From positions 1-44,574 of IMG/VR virus record IMGVR_UViG_3300008448_000175: DNA of 44,574 nt; one strand, written 5' to 3'. Both the position numbers and the translations under genes were made by a program. This stretch comes from a virus. Positions 10,601 to 19,097 of this stretch are shown here, piece by piece. Positions within the stretch are counted from its first letter, which is position 1. Each line of letters starts with the position of its first letter. Under the pieces are notes generated by a model. The model had not been told where the DNA came from, did no database searches, and was given only the letters and a program-made list of their open reading frames with translations.

Positions 10601-13600
10601 ATTAGAACAGTGTTTGACAACACACACTTTTGGATCACGTTTGATAAGTCTTCGTGGACAGTGTTGCGTTACAACGAAGAATTGGCGTTGAGAATCAGCA
10701 GAGTTGAAAAATTATCCGAAACTCAAATAGAACTGACATTTGAAAGACCGCATAATTTTGCAGTTGACGATATTGTAGGCGTCACATACGTATTGAATCT
10801 CAATGGATTCTTTAAGATTACATCAGTCACACGCAATGCCATTATTGTGGCACCATCGTCTACTGATGTGCCAGAAATAGAAGATAGTACCTCCGCAGTG
10901 GTAGGAATTTTCACCACAGTGAGATTTGCAACTTATGCAGAATTAGATGATCAAAAAACTGCACTGCTTGGCCTTGGATCAAAACTCTGGGTGGATAACA
11001 ACGGCGACAACAAATGGGAAGTTGTAGAAAAAACCAAACAATATTCAACTTTTGAATTTACAGAATACGGGATTACCGCTCCTCTTGGCACGGGCACCGC
11101 TGTAGTGTATCTAGACAGTCTCAAACAAATTGCTACCAGCATTCCAGACTCGGGTTACGTGATGATTTATACAACACAGACTGCTGGATCACAATTGATA
11201 TTGAAACAGATAGTGCCCCCACCCAACGATTTTGATACAGCAGTATTAGGATCATTTGGTAAGGTATTAGCAGTGAGTCCTGATCATAGATGGTTGGCAG
11301 TTGGCTCACCAAATGCCAGCGGTGTAAAAAGTGGCTATCTAGGCGAGCTAAATCAGTCTGTCAGTTATCTCGTAGGCGAAACTGTGTTATATCAGGGAAA
11401 ACTTTGGGAAGCTGTGAATAACATCAGTGTAGGGGACGGCAGTTCTATTAATTTCAACAGTGAAGATTGGAAACCAGCCACTATAATCAATGCCAATCCT
11501 GCAGCCAGAGGAAATGGATTTACAGATCAGGGCATGATCTCTCTGTATAGGTATTTTCAGGGACAATGGGAAATTGCTCATAATTTTGTGAGTCCCCGCC
11601 AAGCAGCATTTGAACAATTTGGCAGTGCTATCTCAATTGGTGTATCCGGCAACACCTATTACATGGCAGTGTCGGCAGTGGGCTCGCTGTGCGACCCGGC
11701 ACTAGGAGCCAATACAGGTCGAGGCCGCGTATATCTATATTTCTACAACGGTACAGAATGGCAGCATTTAGAAAACACCAAATACCTAGGATTATATCAG
11801 ACATCGTCTCTAATATTCTATCCGGCCGGATCGATAGTATGGTATCAGGGAGATTTGTATGAATCGGTGATTGACAATCAAGGTGGCGCAATATTACCCA
11901 CGGTGCTGACTAATTGGAGAAAATTAGATCCTGTGTCCACGCAATGCTCATTGCCAACAAATGTGGCCATGGATGATGACGGATCAACACTTGCAGAAGG
12001 CCTATTGAGTACAAGCCAGTTGGCAGAACTAGTCAAGGACGGAGACCAATTTGGTATAAGTTTGACCATGAGTCGAGATGGCTCAGTGTTAGTTATAGGC
12101 GCCCCTAATTCAGACGGACAGTATTTTTCTAACTACAAAGGCAATTGGAATCTGTACCAGGAATACACAGAAGGCGATGTGGTCAAATGGCAGGGCGGAT
12201 ATCACAGGTTGATAGATGCAACTACATCATCTATAACCAGTCTAGCAGATTATCCAGATAACGGATTGCCTTGGTCAAATATAGGCGACAGTGCGTCACC
12301 TTCCACCGGCAAGATTTTTATATATGAAAGAGATGCCAATAACAGATATTCCCTGCTACAGACCATAACTGCAGATTCACTGTCAGATATCAATGACACC
12401 GGAAACGGTGGAATTATAGCGTCCGGAGATCAATTTGGATTTGCCATAGACATAGATGCCGCCGCTACTACCATTGTGGCCAGTAGTCCGTTGGCAGATA
12501 TTACCAAACAGAATCAAGGTGCTGCCTATGTGTTTAAATTTGACAGCGATTCTTCTGTGCGTCAATTTAGATTGAAACAAAAATTACAGAGTTTTGAATA
12601 TTTCACCAATGAATATTTTGGTTCCAGCATATCTATAAGTCCATCTACAGAAAAGATCGTAGTGGCTGCCAAGAATGCAGGATACTCTATTACCACGCAA
12701 TTTAATTTTACAACCTTTGACAAACGTAGAACTACATTTTCCGATCCTAGGGGTTTCCCAGGACAGGTCTATGTCTATCAACGAAAAGACACTGGTTATT
12801 TCTTGGTAGAAAAACTAGAAGCAGAGTTTCAGTCAGGTGAATCGTTTGGATACTCTATCGACACCACCAGCTCAATCATTGTGGTGGGTTCACCTACTTA
12901 TCAAGTTGACGGCGCTCCAGCAGGACGAGTAAGACTGTTTAAGACATCTACTGATACAGATAGTTTTAAAACTATCGGTCAACAAAACAAACTTATAGAT
13001 GTTGATCTACTGCAAAACATTGAATTATTTGACAATGTTAACAACATAAAAATCACTGATCTGGATATTGTAGATGGATATAAACTAAAAATACTAGGAA
13101 TAGCCGAACAAGAAATTAGCTTTAAAACTGTGTATGATCCTGCAATCTATATCACAGCCACTGAAGAACAGGTTATAGATGAAACTCAGGCATGGTTCGA
13201 AAAACCTGTGGGACAGATATGGTGGGACCTTAGCACGGTAAAATATTTGAATTATGAACAAGATGATTTTGCCTACAGAATTGGCAATTGGAATTCGCAG
13301 GTAGTCGGGTCTTCTATAGATATCTATGAATGGGTAGCAAGTCCGTTACTACCATCAGAATGGAGCATCTTGGCAGATACCGTAGAAGGTCTTGCAGAGG
13401 GCATATCTGGTCAGCCAAAATTCATAGATGATACTGTGTACAATACCAAAGTATTTTTTAACCCCAATACCGGGCTGGCCACAAGCACACTACATTACTA
13501 TTGGGTAAAATCTAAAACTACCTTGCCGTCATTGGCTCAGCGAAAAATTTCCGCCAGCGCCATACAGTCGGCCATTGCTAACCCCATAGGCACAGGTGCT

Positions 13601-16600
13601 GCATTTATGGCAGTGATCGGTGAGGACAAATTCTTAGCTTATAATTTGCCCACTGTGATCAACACTGATACTGCGTTAATTAATTTTGAATACATCAAAA
13701 ATCGCAAGCAGTTGAACGCAGTTCACAGAGAATATCAATTGTTGACCAACGGTGTTGCTGACAGCTTGCCTACGGCTACACTTGAAGAAAAATGGTTAGA
13801 TAGTCTTGTGGGTGAAGATCGTGCTGGTAACGCAGTTCCAGATCCAAAACTTCCCGCAAAGAAAAAATATGGACTCGGTGTAAGACCCCGTCAAAGCATG
13901 TTTGTGAATAGAGACAAAGCATTGAAAATTGCCATAGACAATATCAATGATATCTTATTGACTAGACCGTTTGCAGATACTATTAACTTTGAAAATCTCA
14001 ATAAATTAGATCCTATTCCCGGACAGCTATTAAATCAGTACGATGTTATCGTTGATTCTAATATTGATCTCGAACAAGTGGGTACTGTAAAAATTCGCCA
14101 AGCAGAGTTTTTTGCAAATATTATCAATGGTGAAATTGATACCATTGATATTGTAGATCCAGGATTTGGATATAGAACTGTGCCATATGTAGAAATCCAA
14201 GGAGATGGATTTGGAGCCACAGCAGTGATTACACTTAACAATCAGGGCAAGGTCAACTCCATAACACTTACATCAAAAGGAAAAAAATACTCCACAGCCA
14301 TAGTGAAAATCAGACCATTTTCGGTGTTATTAGTCAGTGACAGCACAGCCAATGGATTTTGGAGTATCTATGGATGGGACCAACAACGCAGAATTTTTTA
14401 CCGTAGCAAATCTCAAGGCTATGATACCACTGTCTATTGGGAACTTATAGATTGGTGGGATCAAGGATATTCTCCGAGCTCAAGAATAATTAAAGAAATT
14501 GACAATATCTATCAAGAACCTTCTATAGAAACCCAAGTGGGAGATCTAATTAGAATAAAAGAATATTCTAATGGCGGATGGGCAGTATTGGCGAGAACTG
14601 AAGAGGATCAAGGAACCCTGTTGGACAACTACAATCTTGTGGGTAAACAGCGTGGCACAATAAGAATCAAAGATATATTGTACAATAGACTGGTCAACAG
14701 CTTGGGTTATGACAATGTGGGATCCTATGATGCTGCCTTGTACGATCTTCAACCAACCAAAGAACTGAGATTTATCCTTAAGGCCGCCAAAGAAAATATT
14801 TTTGTTGATGATCTCACAGTGGAATGGAACAAGTTGTTCTTCTCATCTATCAAGTATGCTTTCTCAGAACAGACCTACATTGACTGGGCATTCAAGACCA
14901 GTTTCTTAAACGCCACACATAACGTTGGTGCATTAGATCAACCTAAAAATTACAAAAATGACAATCTACAAAGTTTTCAACAATATATAGAAGAAGTAAA
15001 ACCCTATAGAACCAGCATTAGAGAATATACCAGCAGATACACCAATCTTGATATCAATGGTGCTGCAACTTCTGACTTTGATCTGCCACCAGCCTATTCA
15101 GTTAGAGATGGAAAGATACTGCCTGTAAATCAATACTACAATAGACTTGATGAATACCCTTGGAAGTCTTGGCAAGAAAATAACGGCTACTCAATCACTG
15201 CTATTTCTGTATCCTATGGTGGTAGTGACTACACATCACCTCCTACGGTATTAATTCAAGGCAATGGATCAGGTGCCACAGCACAGGCATTTGTTTCCAA
15301 CGGCAGAGTATCAGGCATACAGGTCATCACTCAAGGATCTGGGTATACGGGTATTCCTGTAATCAGTCTAGTTGGCGGTAATGGAGCATCAGTGAACATT
15401 GCAAAAGCAGCAGCAGTGCTGGGCAGCAGCAAGGTAAGATCTTTTGATATCACTATGAGATTTGACAGAACCAACAAAATAGGAACTTATAGTCAGTTGT
15501 CAAATACTCAGTCGTTTACAGCCACCGGATCAAGTGCAATCTTTGATTTAATCTATGCACCTACTAGAGATAAAACCAAGATTTCAGTGATAAAAAACAA
15601 TCAAACAGTGTTGAATACAGAATATGAAATAGATCTCTATACATCCAGTACAGACACCTATGGGTTGTTAAAAGGAAAAATAAAATTCTATATATCACCC
15701 TTGGCTGGAGATGTAATTGTTGTTACCTATGAAAAGAATGATCTATTATTAGACAGTGTGGATAGAATTAACAAATATTACGCTCCAACAAGTGGTATGA
15801 AAGGACAAGAATTAGACCAGCTAATGACCGGTATAGATTTTGGAGGTGTGCAAGTGCAGGGCACAACCTTTGAAGTTACCGGAGGCTGGGATGCTCTTCC
15901 TTGGTTTACAGACAGTTGGGACAGTGTAGAATCCAGCAATGATTTTTATTATGTTGCAGACGGCAGTACCACATTTGTGTCCTTGCCTTACACTCCAGAA
16001 AACAATCAGCCAATATCAATCTATATTCAACGATCAGGAACTAATCGACCTATCAGAATCGACGACCCGTTGTACGATCCCAGTTTAGATTCCAGTGTGC
16101 GCACAAATGCTAATGCAGAAATGCCAACATTTATCGGAGATGGTTCTACAAAAATTATAGAAATACACAGATACCTAAGTACTCAGCCTGGTGATACACT
16201 AATCTTCAGAAAATTAGATAGTGACGGATCTGTAACAATCAGTGATGTAAATCTTCTAGACACTAGGATCAGTGGCGGTACATTAGCCAATATAGGCGGC
16301 GCCTATGTTTCAGCATCTGGAATGACTCCAGAAGAAATAGTCATAGACGGTGAAAAATTTGTCAGTCCGGATCAAGTACCAGCACCTGAGGAAAATGTTC
16401 CAGGACAAATTCTAGACAGTGTAAGTATAAAAGTTTTCAACAAAACTGATCCAGGAGCTGCTCCTTTACAACATCGTGGATACATAGGGGATGGATCTAC
16501 TCGTAGATTCAAGATTGGACTTACCATAGTAGAATCTAAAGCAGTCACAGTATATGTGAATAAAATCAAACAGGAATACATTGGAGATAGCACTATTAAT

Positions 16601-18427
16601 TTCAGTATTGATTTTGTGGAAAATGAAATTGAATTTAATCTTGCCCCTGCAATCAGCGATATAATAGAAATTGTATCTATAGGCATAGGCGGTATTGGAA
16701 TAATCGACTACCAAGAATTTGTAGCCGACGGCACAACAAACTTGTTTTTAACCAATGCTCAGTATGCACAGACTTCAGCAGTGTTGGTCACACTAGATGG
16801 TGAAGAAATAGATACCGGATTTGTAAACAGCTCTGATTTTATCAGCGTTGAAAACAAAACCATGGTTCAATTTGGAGTAGCACCAGGATTTAGGCAAGTG
16901 ATAAAAATAATATGTTTTGAATCCAGTGAATATTCTAATTCTAATAATCTCAGTTTTGTTAGAATAAATCAACAGACTGTGCCGTTTGACGGCAGCACTC
17001 GCAGTATTCCTGTAGATCAATTTGTTAATCTACAAAGATCGTCTGAAATATCTTCGGTGCTAGTCAATGTCAATGGAACTTTCTTACAGGGAATCGATAC
17101 CACTTATCTTGTATATGACGGTACAAACAATAATATCACCTTGGGAGTAGATCCTGCAGAGTCTATTGGAACTATTACGTCGGGTGGTATAAAGGTCTAT
17201 ATCAACGAAGTGTTACAACAGTTTGTGATTAATTTTACCTATAACGGAAACGAAAATTTAATCAACATTCCCGCAGAAAATCTCACACTAGGTGATGTTA
17301 TAAGAATAGAAACTAATGTAAGAGCTGAATATTCTATAGTTGGAAATAATCTTGTGATTCCTGCCACTGTGGATCTGTCTCTCAATGATGATATACAGAT
17401 AATCTGTTTCAGTGAATATCCAACACTGAATATGATTACCGACGAATATACCGGAGGTCGTATACAGTTTCAACTGCCAAGACAACCTATAGATGAGAAT
17501 TTTATTTGGGTGTATAAAAATGGTCAACGATTGACCAAAGATGCAGACTACAGATTAGATGCTCCAAGATCAGTGATATATCTCACAGAAGATTCAACAG
17601 TGAATGATCTTATAAAAATAGTGCAGTTTGGCAATATCATATACAAACCAAATCGTGCATTTGAAATTTTCAAAGACATGCTCAACAACTATCATTACAA
17701 ACGGCATTCAATATCAAAAACTATTAGACTGGCCAAAGCACTAAACTACTATGACACTGAAATTGAAGTCACTAACAGCAGTGAATTATCTAATCCTATA
17801 CCGAGTAGACGAATTCCCGGAGTGGTTATCATTAACAATGAGCGTATTGACTATTTTGAAAAGAATGGCAATATTTTGTCACAGATACGTCGTGGCTGTT
17901 TTGGCACAGGAATTGCAGAAATCCATGCCGCAGGCAGTTATGTTATAAATGCAGGTGCCAATGATACTCTGCCCTATACAGAGAATCAAGAAAAATTTAA
18001 TTTTATTAGTGACGGTAGTACATTACTGATTGGTCCTCTAGATTTTACACCAACTCAAGCAGTTCGAACTAGCTGGTACAGAAATTCTATTCCTTCTAGC
18101 TACGGTGCCTGCGATCAAGTGGAAGTGTTTGTGTTGGGCAGACGATTGCGTAAAAATCCTTTAGATGTATATGTGGAATCTAATGGAGCCAGCAGTCCAT
18201 CGGCAGACGAGATTGTAGAAGCTGAATTTTCAGTGAGTGGAACTACTCCCTACATCAGGCTGACTGAACCTGTGGCTGCGGGGGCTAAAATTACAATTAT
18301 AAGGAAATTGGGAAGAATATGGTATGAGAGAAGTGAGTTTTCTGCCAGCAAGGGTGTGACACTGTTGTCTAATCACACTCCTATTGCAGAATTCATTGCT
18401 GCCAAGACCTCTGAATTGCCCGAATAA
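4697..18427 (+). CDS. Giant multidomain baseplate/adhesin structural protein (gp7 position)
   Basis: This 4576-residue protein sits where T4 has gp7 (about 1030 residues). Its N-terminus (GLPIRKTSELLPQIF, later WDKMVNYREYYWVPEG) matches large structural proteins I recall from marine T4-like phages. Visible parts: Trp-rich sugar-binding-like modules near residues 222-263, 1465-1515, 1727-1770, 2216-2262, 2365-2413 and 2478-2531; FG-GAP-like propeller blades near 2180-2755; a conserved core near 3260-3480 (EEVKPYRTSIREYTSRY); two Gly-rich GYxxxPxV units near 3151-3208 and 3503-3570; and a C-terminal series of DGST beta modules from about 3750 to the end. I infer a baseplate wedge component that also carries adhesin domains. 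The gp7 name is positional, not proven. No frameshift was seen over 13.7 kb, and the ATG follows the gp6 stop closely. Confidence 0.8.
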   Translation: MADKIFPNSGLPIRKTSELLPQIFQTEANQKFLAATLDPLTQPGVLEKKVGYIGRRYGKTFNTKDIYLDSDETLRSRYQLEPAVVVEKDQKVTDFWDYIDFKNQIKFFNNNEERDDLIVSQDHYTWNPPIEWDKMVNYREYYWVPEGPPPIKILGQAQNITSTYRVRSGVGSVFIFTPDGLTNNPAITLYRGQTYKFQVATPGNPFIIRTNVDTGTLQYNPVFPYVQGQLTVFDGKIWKAKKNINPADGSTIDENSDDWEFVDAANETTSFDYTKGLTNNGTENGTITFTVPLDAPDVLFYQSFTDPNRFGRFIIANIESNTKIDIEKEILGKTTYTSSNGITFSNGMIVYFTGTVSPAKYSNQSMNNKWVVEGVGEKISLINVADLVVSATFSNSSPEILFDNGGFDTQPFDDAAAFPSNKDYITINRASADSNPWSRYNRWYHRAVLDYAHGLNQSSFSADETARAKRPIIEFKSNLKLYNHGSLAMPAVDYVDDFTTDVFSVIEGSSGYIIDGESLFDGARILITNDTDKLANNQIYTVKFIRHVNSRQISLIRSSELDPTVGECVLIRLGLANRGFMYHFNGTNWIKSQTKTSVNQAPLFDMFDADAVSFGDSESYPVSSFVGSPIISYKQGIGVVDNELGFAISYLNIDNVGDIQFAWNLDSDVFNYTIDKKLYYKNLATGFYKFNTDEQYDNGWLKLDPDFVQPIIDTITVNSITNELVTSVVDWTTLADDKIAKILFYLNGVQLRDTYTRNINTFTFTTNFAVGDVITIKLFADTVPDLGYYEIPMGLEKNPLNERINTFTLGQASDHISSGLEMLDNFVGRYPGSNNLRDISGFQNLTRRFLKHSSPAPLSIALLCDKEINIIKSIQYAKKTYTDFKNSFITLANELYYDQTPKDFVDSILEEISRSQNSTRPFAGSDMIGSGAYSTIDYTVEDTGIKTFALSEKFDLATLSSRAVYVYYNNQQLLHAKDYEFNSTFGFVNLKIQLAENDKIQIREYVSTAVNFIPPTPTKLGLYKKYLPKKFLDDTYVEPKEVIQGHDGSITVAYGDFRDDVLLELEYRIYNNIKQEYKENVFDIDLVLGGYYGNSQYNKLQVDSIVTAEFLKWIQGTSIDYVKNSYFDSQNSFTYTYSNMTDPTGTVNLPGYWRGVYQWFYDTTRPHQSPWEMLGFSEKPTWWESEYGPAPYTSNNLILWEDLRDGIIRQGDRAGTYDRYKRPSIMQHIPVDGDGQLLSPLDSGLAGNFSLVNNQGAFQLGDLAPVEFAWRSSSEWPFAVMSVLSLLKPMEFIADGFNRSAVTTNILGQTVNTNTQMFLTMDDLAYESTVDQPVSGLVIYIVNYLKSTATTPTNLEDKLSNINVKLSNRLAGFVDQAQQKYVLDSKNPKSTSSSIFIPPENYDIIFNVSAPIANLVYSGVIVEKTNRGYKINGYDTSNAFFNYYTAIQSQRDPVIQVGGVSENFFDWESEKFYGNGVVIRHLNQFYRSIRSHTSGTAFEETPNGIATWRKLAGAPITGGITAFRRRNFNKLKIRKLFYGEVVTDIQQVIDFILGYQEYLKSVGFVFDFYDSQYQTARDWFTSAKEFMFWSQHNWSEGSLLTLSPAASLLKINFAVGVADNVLDSFYDYQVLKDDGTPLSPQNINVNRDFQTISLSTINTNQGIYFLKLNYVLKEHVVVFDDRTVFNDVIYDKPTGYRQERIKSRGFRTVDWDGDYTSPGFLFDNVNIQIWQPFTDYKLGDIVAYKSYNWTSRYSQLGSAEFQDAGWTKLDSTPTKSLIPNFDYRINQFEDYYEVNTDGVGSSQRNLARHAIGYQPREYLENLAEDEITQFRIYQGFIREKGTANAIVKVFDKISRTDDDSVVLTEEWAFKIAQYGGTDQTKEFEFEIKKDAFLINPQPILITYSEDTGIVLDQYLRIKSSNFTLADTPFTTNLNPLIDYDGVTRSAGYVNKKHVDFIFKNKDDILDLDIRTVFDNTHFWITFDKSSWTVLRYNEELALRISRVEKLSETQIELTFERPHNFAVDDIVGVTYVLNLNGFFKITSVTRNAIIVAPSSTDVPEIEDSTSAVVGIFTTVRFATYAELDDQKTALLGLGSKLWVDNNGDNKWEVVEKTKQYSTFEFTEYGITAPLGTGTAVVYLDSLKQIATSIPDSGYVMIYTTQTAGSQLILKQIVPPPNDFDTAVLGSFGKVLAVSPDHRWLAVGSPNASGVKSGYLGELNQSVSYLVGETVLYQGKLWEAVNNISVGDGSSINFNSEDWKPATIINANPAARGNGFTDQGMISLYRYFQGQWEIAHNFVSPRQAAFEQFGSAISIGVSGNTYYMAVSAVGSLCDPALGANTGRGRVYLYFYNGTEWQHLENTKYLGLYQTSSLIFYPAGSIVWYQGDLYESVIDNQGGAILPTVLTNWRKLDPVSTQCSLPTNVAMDDDGSTLAEGLLSTSQLAELVKDGDQFGISLTMSRDGSVLVIGAPNSDGQYFSNYKGNWNLYQEYTEGDVVKWQGGYHRLIDATTSSITSLADYPDNGLPWSNIGDSASPSTGKIFIYERDANNRYSLLQTITADSLSDINDTGNGGIIASGDQFGFAIDIDAAATTIVASSPLADITKQNQGAAYVFKFDSDSSVRQFRLKQKLQSFEYFTNEYFGSSISISPSTEKIVVAAKNAGYSITTQFNFTTFDKRRTTFSDPRGFPGQVYVYQRKDTGYFLVEKLEAEFQSGESFGYSIDTTSSIIVVGSPTYQVDGAPAGRVRLFKTSTDTDSFKTIGQQNKLIDVDLLQNIELFDNVNNIKITDLDIVDGYKLKILGIAEQEISFKTVYDPAIYITATEEQVIDETQAWFEKPVGQIWWDLSTVKYLNYEQDDFAYRIGNWNSQVVGSSIDIYEWVASPLLPSEWSILADTVEGLAEGISGQPKFIDDTVYNTKVFFNPNTGLATSTLHYYWVKSKTTLPSLAQRKISASAIQSAIANPIGTGAAFMAVIGEDKFLAYNLPTVINTDTALINFEYIKNRKQLNAVHREYQLLTNGVADSLPTATLEEKWLDSLVGEDRAGNAVPDPKLPAKKKYGLGVRPRQSMFVNRDKALKIAIDNINDILLTRPFADTINFENLNKLDPIPGQLLNQYDVIVDSNIDLEQVGTVKIRQAEFFANIINGEIDTIDIVDPGFGYRTVPYVEIQGDGFGATAVITLNNQGKVNSITLTSKGKKYSTAIVKIRPFSVLLVSDSTANGFWSIYGWDQQRRIFYRSKSQGYDTTVYWELIDWWDQGYSPSSRIIKEIDNIYQEPSIETQVGDLIRIKEYSNGGWAVLARTEEDQGTLLDNYNLVGKQRGTIRIKDILYNRLVNSLGYDNVGSYDAALYDLQPTKELRFILKAAKENIFVDDLTVEWNKLFFSSIKYAFSEQTYIDWAFKTSFLNATHNVGALDQPKNYKNDNLQSFQQYIEEVKPYRTSIREYTSRYTNLDINGAATSDFDLPPAYSVRDGKILPVNQYYNRLDEYPWKSWQENNGYSITAISVSYGGSDYTSPPTVLIQGNGSGATAQAFVSNGRVSGIQVITQGSGYTGIPVISLVGGNGASVNIAKAAAVLGSSKVRSFDITMRFDRTNKIGTYSQLSNTQSFTATGSSAIFDLIYAPTRDKTKISVIKNNQTVLNTEYEIDLYTSSTDTYGLLKGKIKFYISPLAGDVIVVTYEKNDLLLDSVDRINKYYAPTSGMKGQELDQLMTGIDFGGVQVQGTTFEVTGGWDALPWFTDSWDSVESSNDFYYVADGSTTFVSLPYTPENNQPISIYIQRSGTNRPIRIDDPLYDPSLDSSVRTNANAEMPTFIGDGSTKIIEIHRYLSTQPGDTLIFRKLDSDGSVTISDVNLLDTRISGGTLANIGGAYVSASGMTPEEIVIDGEKFVSPDQVPAPEENVPGQILDSVSIKVFNKTDPGAAPLQHRGYIGDGSTRRFKIGLTIVESKAVTVYVNKIKQEYIGDSTINFSIDFVENEIEFNLAPAISDIIEIVSIGIGGIGIIDYQEFVADGTTNLFLTNAQYAQTSAVLVTLDGEEIDTGFVNSSDFISVENKTMVQFGVAPGFRQVIKIICFESSEYSNSNNLSFVRINQQTVPFDGSTRSIPVDQFVNLQRSSEISSVLVNVNGTFLQGIDTTYLVYDGTNNNITLGVDPAESIGTITSGGIKVYINEVLQQFVINFTYNGNENLINIPAENLTLGDVIRIETNVRAEYSIVGNNLVIPATVDLSLNDDIQIICFSEYPTLNMITDEYTGGRIQFQLPRQPIDENFIWVYKNGQRLTKDADYRLDAPRSVIYLTEDSTVNDLIKIVQFGNIIYKPNRAFEIFKDMLNNYHYKRHSISKTIRLAKALNYYDTEIEVTNSSELSNPIPSRRIPGVVIINNERIDYFEKNGNILSQIRRGCFGTGIAEIHAAGSYVINAGANDTLPYTENQEKFNFISDGSTLLIGPLDFTPTQAVRTSWYRNSIPSSYGACDQVEVFVLGRRLRKNPLDVYVESNGASSPSADEIVEAEFSVSGTTPYIRLTEPVAAGAKITIIRKLGRIWYERSEFSASKGVTLLSNHTPIAEFIAAKTSELPE
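11240..12960 (+). other. FG-GAP-like propeller segment with interleaved carbohydrate-binding-like modules
   Basis: Within the giant protein, residues about 2180-2755 contain repeated blade signatures: FGKVLAVSPDHRWLAVGSP, FGSAISIGVSG, FGISLTMSRDGSVLVIGAP, FGFAIDIDAA, FGSSISISPST and FGYSIDTTSSIIVVGSP. This is the FG...VGAP pattern of integrin-type beta-propellers. Three modules with a Gly-[DES]-x-V-x-[YW]-Gln-Gly-x-[LY] pattern ending in a Trp (VGETVLYQGKLWEA, AGSIVWYQGDLYES, EGDVVKWQGGYHRL) sit between blades. They resemble the small chitin-binding CBM5/12 fold. Both assignments rest on pattern reading, not on a profile search. Confidence 0.6.
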
Positions 18428-18430
18428 ATA
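18423..18430 (+). promoter_or_regulatory. Late promoter motif AATAAATA
   Basis: AATAAATA fits NATAAATA exactly and continues as CTACT, close to the extended T4 late consensus. It overlaps the stop codon of the giant gene and ends only five bases before the next ATG at 18436. Initiation at the usual T4 distance would therefore fall about on that start codon. Confidence 0.5.
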
Positions 18431-18435
18431 CTACT

Positions 18436-19095
18436 ATGAATAACCAACACGAAAACATCATGCCAAACAACAGCGAAAAACCTGAAAAACTGCCCAATGA
18501 AACCGGCGGATTTCATTTTGAAGGTCACATAAAGATATTTGATCCAACTACCGGCGAAGTTTTAATCGACAAAAGAAATGCAATTCATTATGAAAACATG
18601 AGTGTAGCCATGGTTAACAGCCTTAGCAATCAAGGTCAAGGCACGCTATATCAAATGGTGTTTGGCAACGGCGGTACCAATGTTGATCCCACAGGTCTTA
18701 TTACCTATTTAACACCCAATACAGTGGGCATAAACACCAGCCTATATAATCAAACATTCCAAAAAGTCATAGATCAAAACGCTATAGAAAACGTTGACCC
18801 CATAAGAAATAAAATGCAGATCCGTCACATTAGCGGAGCCACCTATAGTGATATCATCATCAGTTGCATATTAGACTATGGTGAGCCAGATGGCCAGGAA
18901 GCCTTTGACAACAGTGTGGATATGAGTGGTAATTTTGTGTTTGATGAATTGGGATTGATATCCTTTAACCCATCAGGAACCGGAAAGTTGTTGACACATG
19001 TGATATTCCATCCTGTGCAAAAGTCATTGAATAGACTGTTACAAATTGACTACACGATACGTATTCAAAGTTTAACCAGTTTCACTGAGGTCTAA
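18436..19095 (+). CDS. Conserved virion structural protein, marine T4-like phage type
   Basis: The protein has 219 residues with no membrane segment. After a polar N-terminus it reads GGFHFEGHIKIFDPTTGEVL and NAIHYENMS, then MVFGNGGTNVDPTGLITYL, a pattern I recall from structural proteins of cyanophages and pelagiphages. It lies between the giant baseplate protein and the tail-fibre paralogs, about where T4 has gp8, but I see no gp8 similarity and do not use that name. Two starts are possible: ATG 18436, or ATG 18460 (MPNNSEKPE). Neither has a clear ribosome site, and the late promoter motif ends five bases before the first. A baseplate or fibre-attachment role is inferred from position. Confidence 0.7.
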   Translation: MNNQHENIMPNNSEKPEKLPNETGGFHFEGHIKIFDPTTGEVLIDKRNAIHYENMSVAMVNSLSNQGQGTLYQMVFGNGGTNVDPTGLITYLTPNTVGINTSLYNQTFQKVIDQNAIENVDPIRNKMQIRHISGATYSDIIISCILDYGEPDGQEAFDNSVDMSGNFVFDELGLISFNPSGTGKLLTHVIFHPVQKSLNRLLQIDYTIRIQSLTSFTEV

Positions 19096-19097
19096 AA

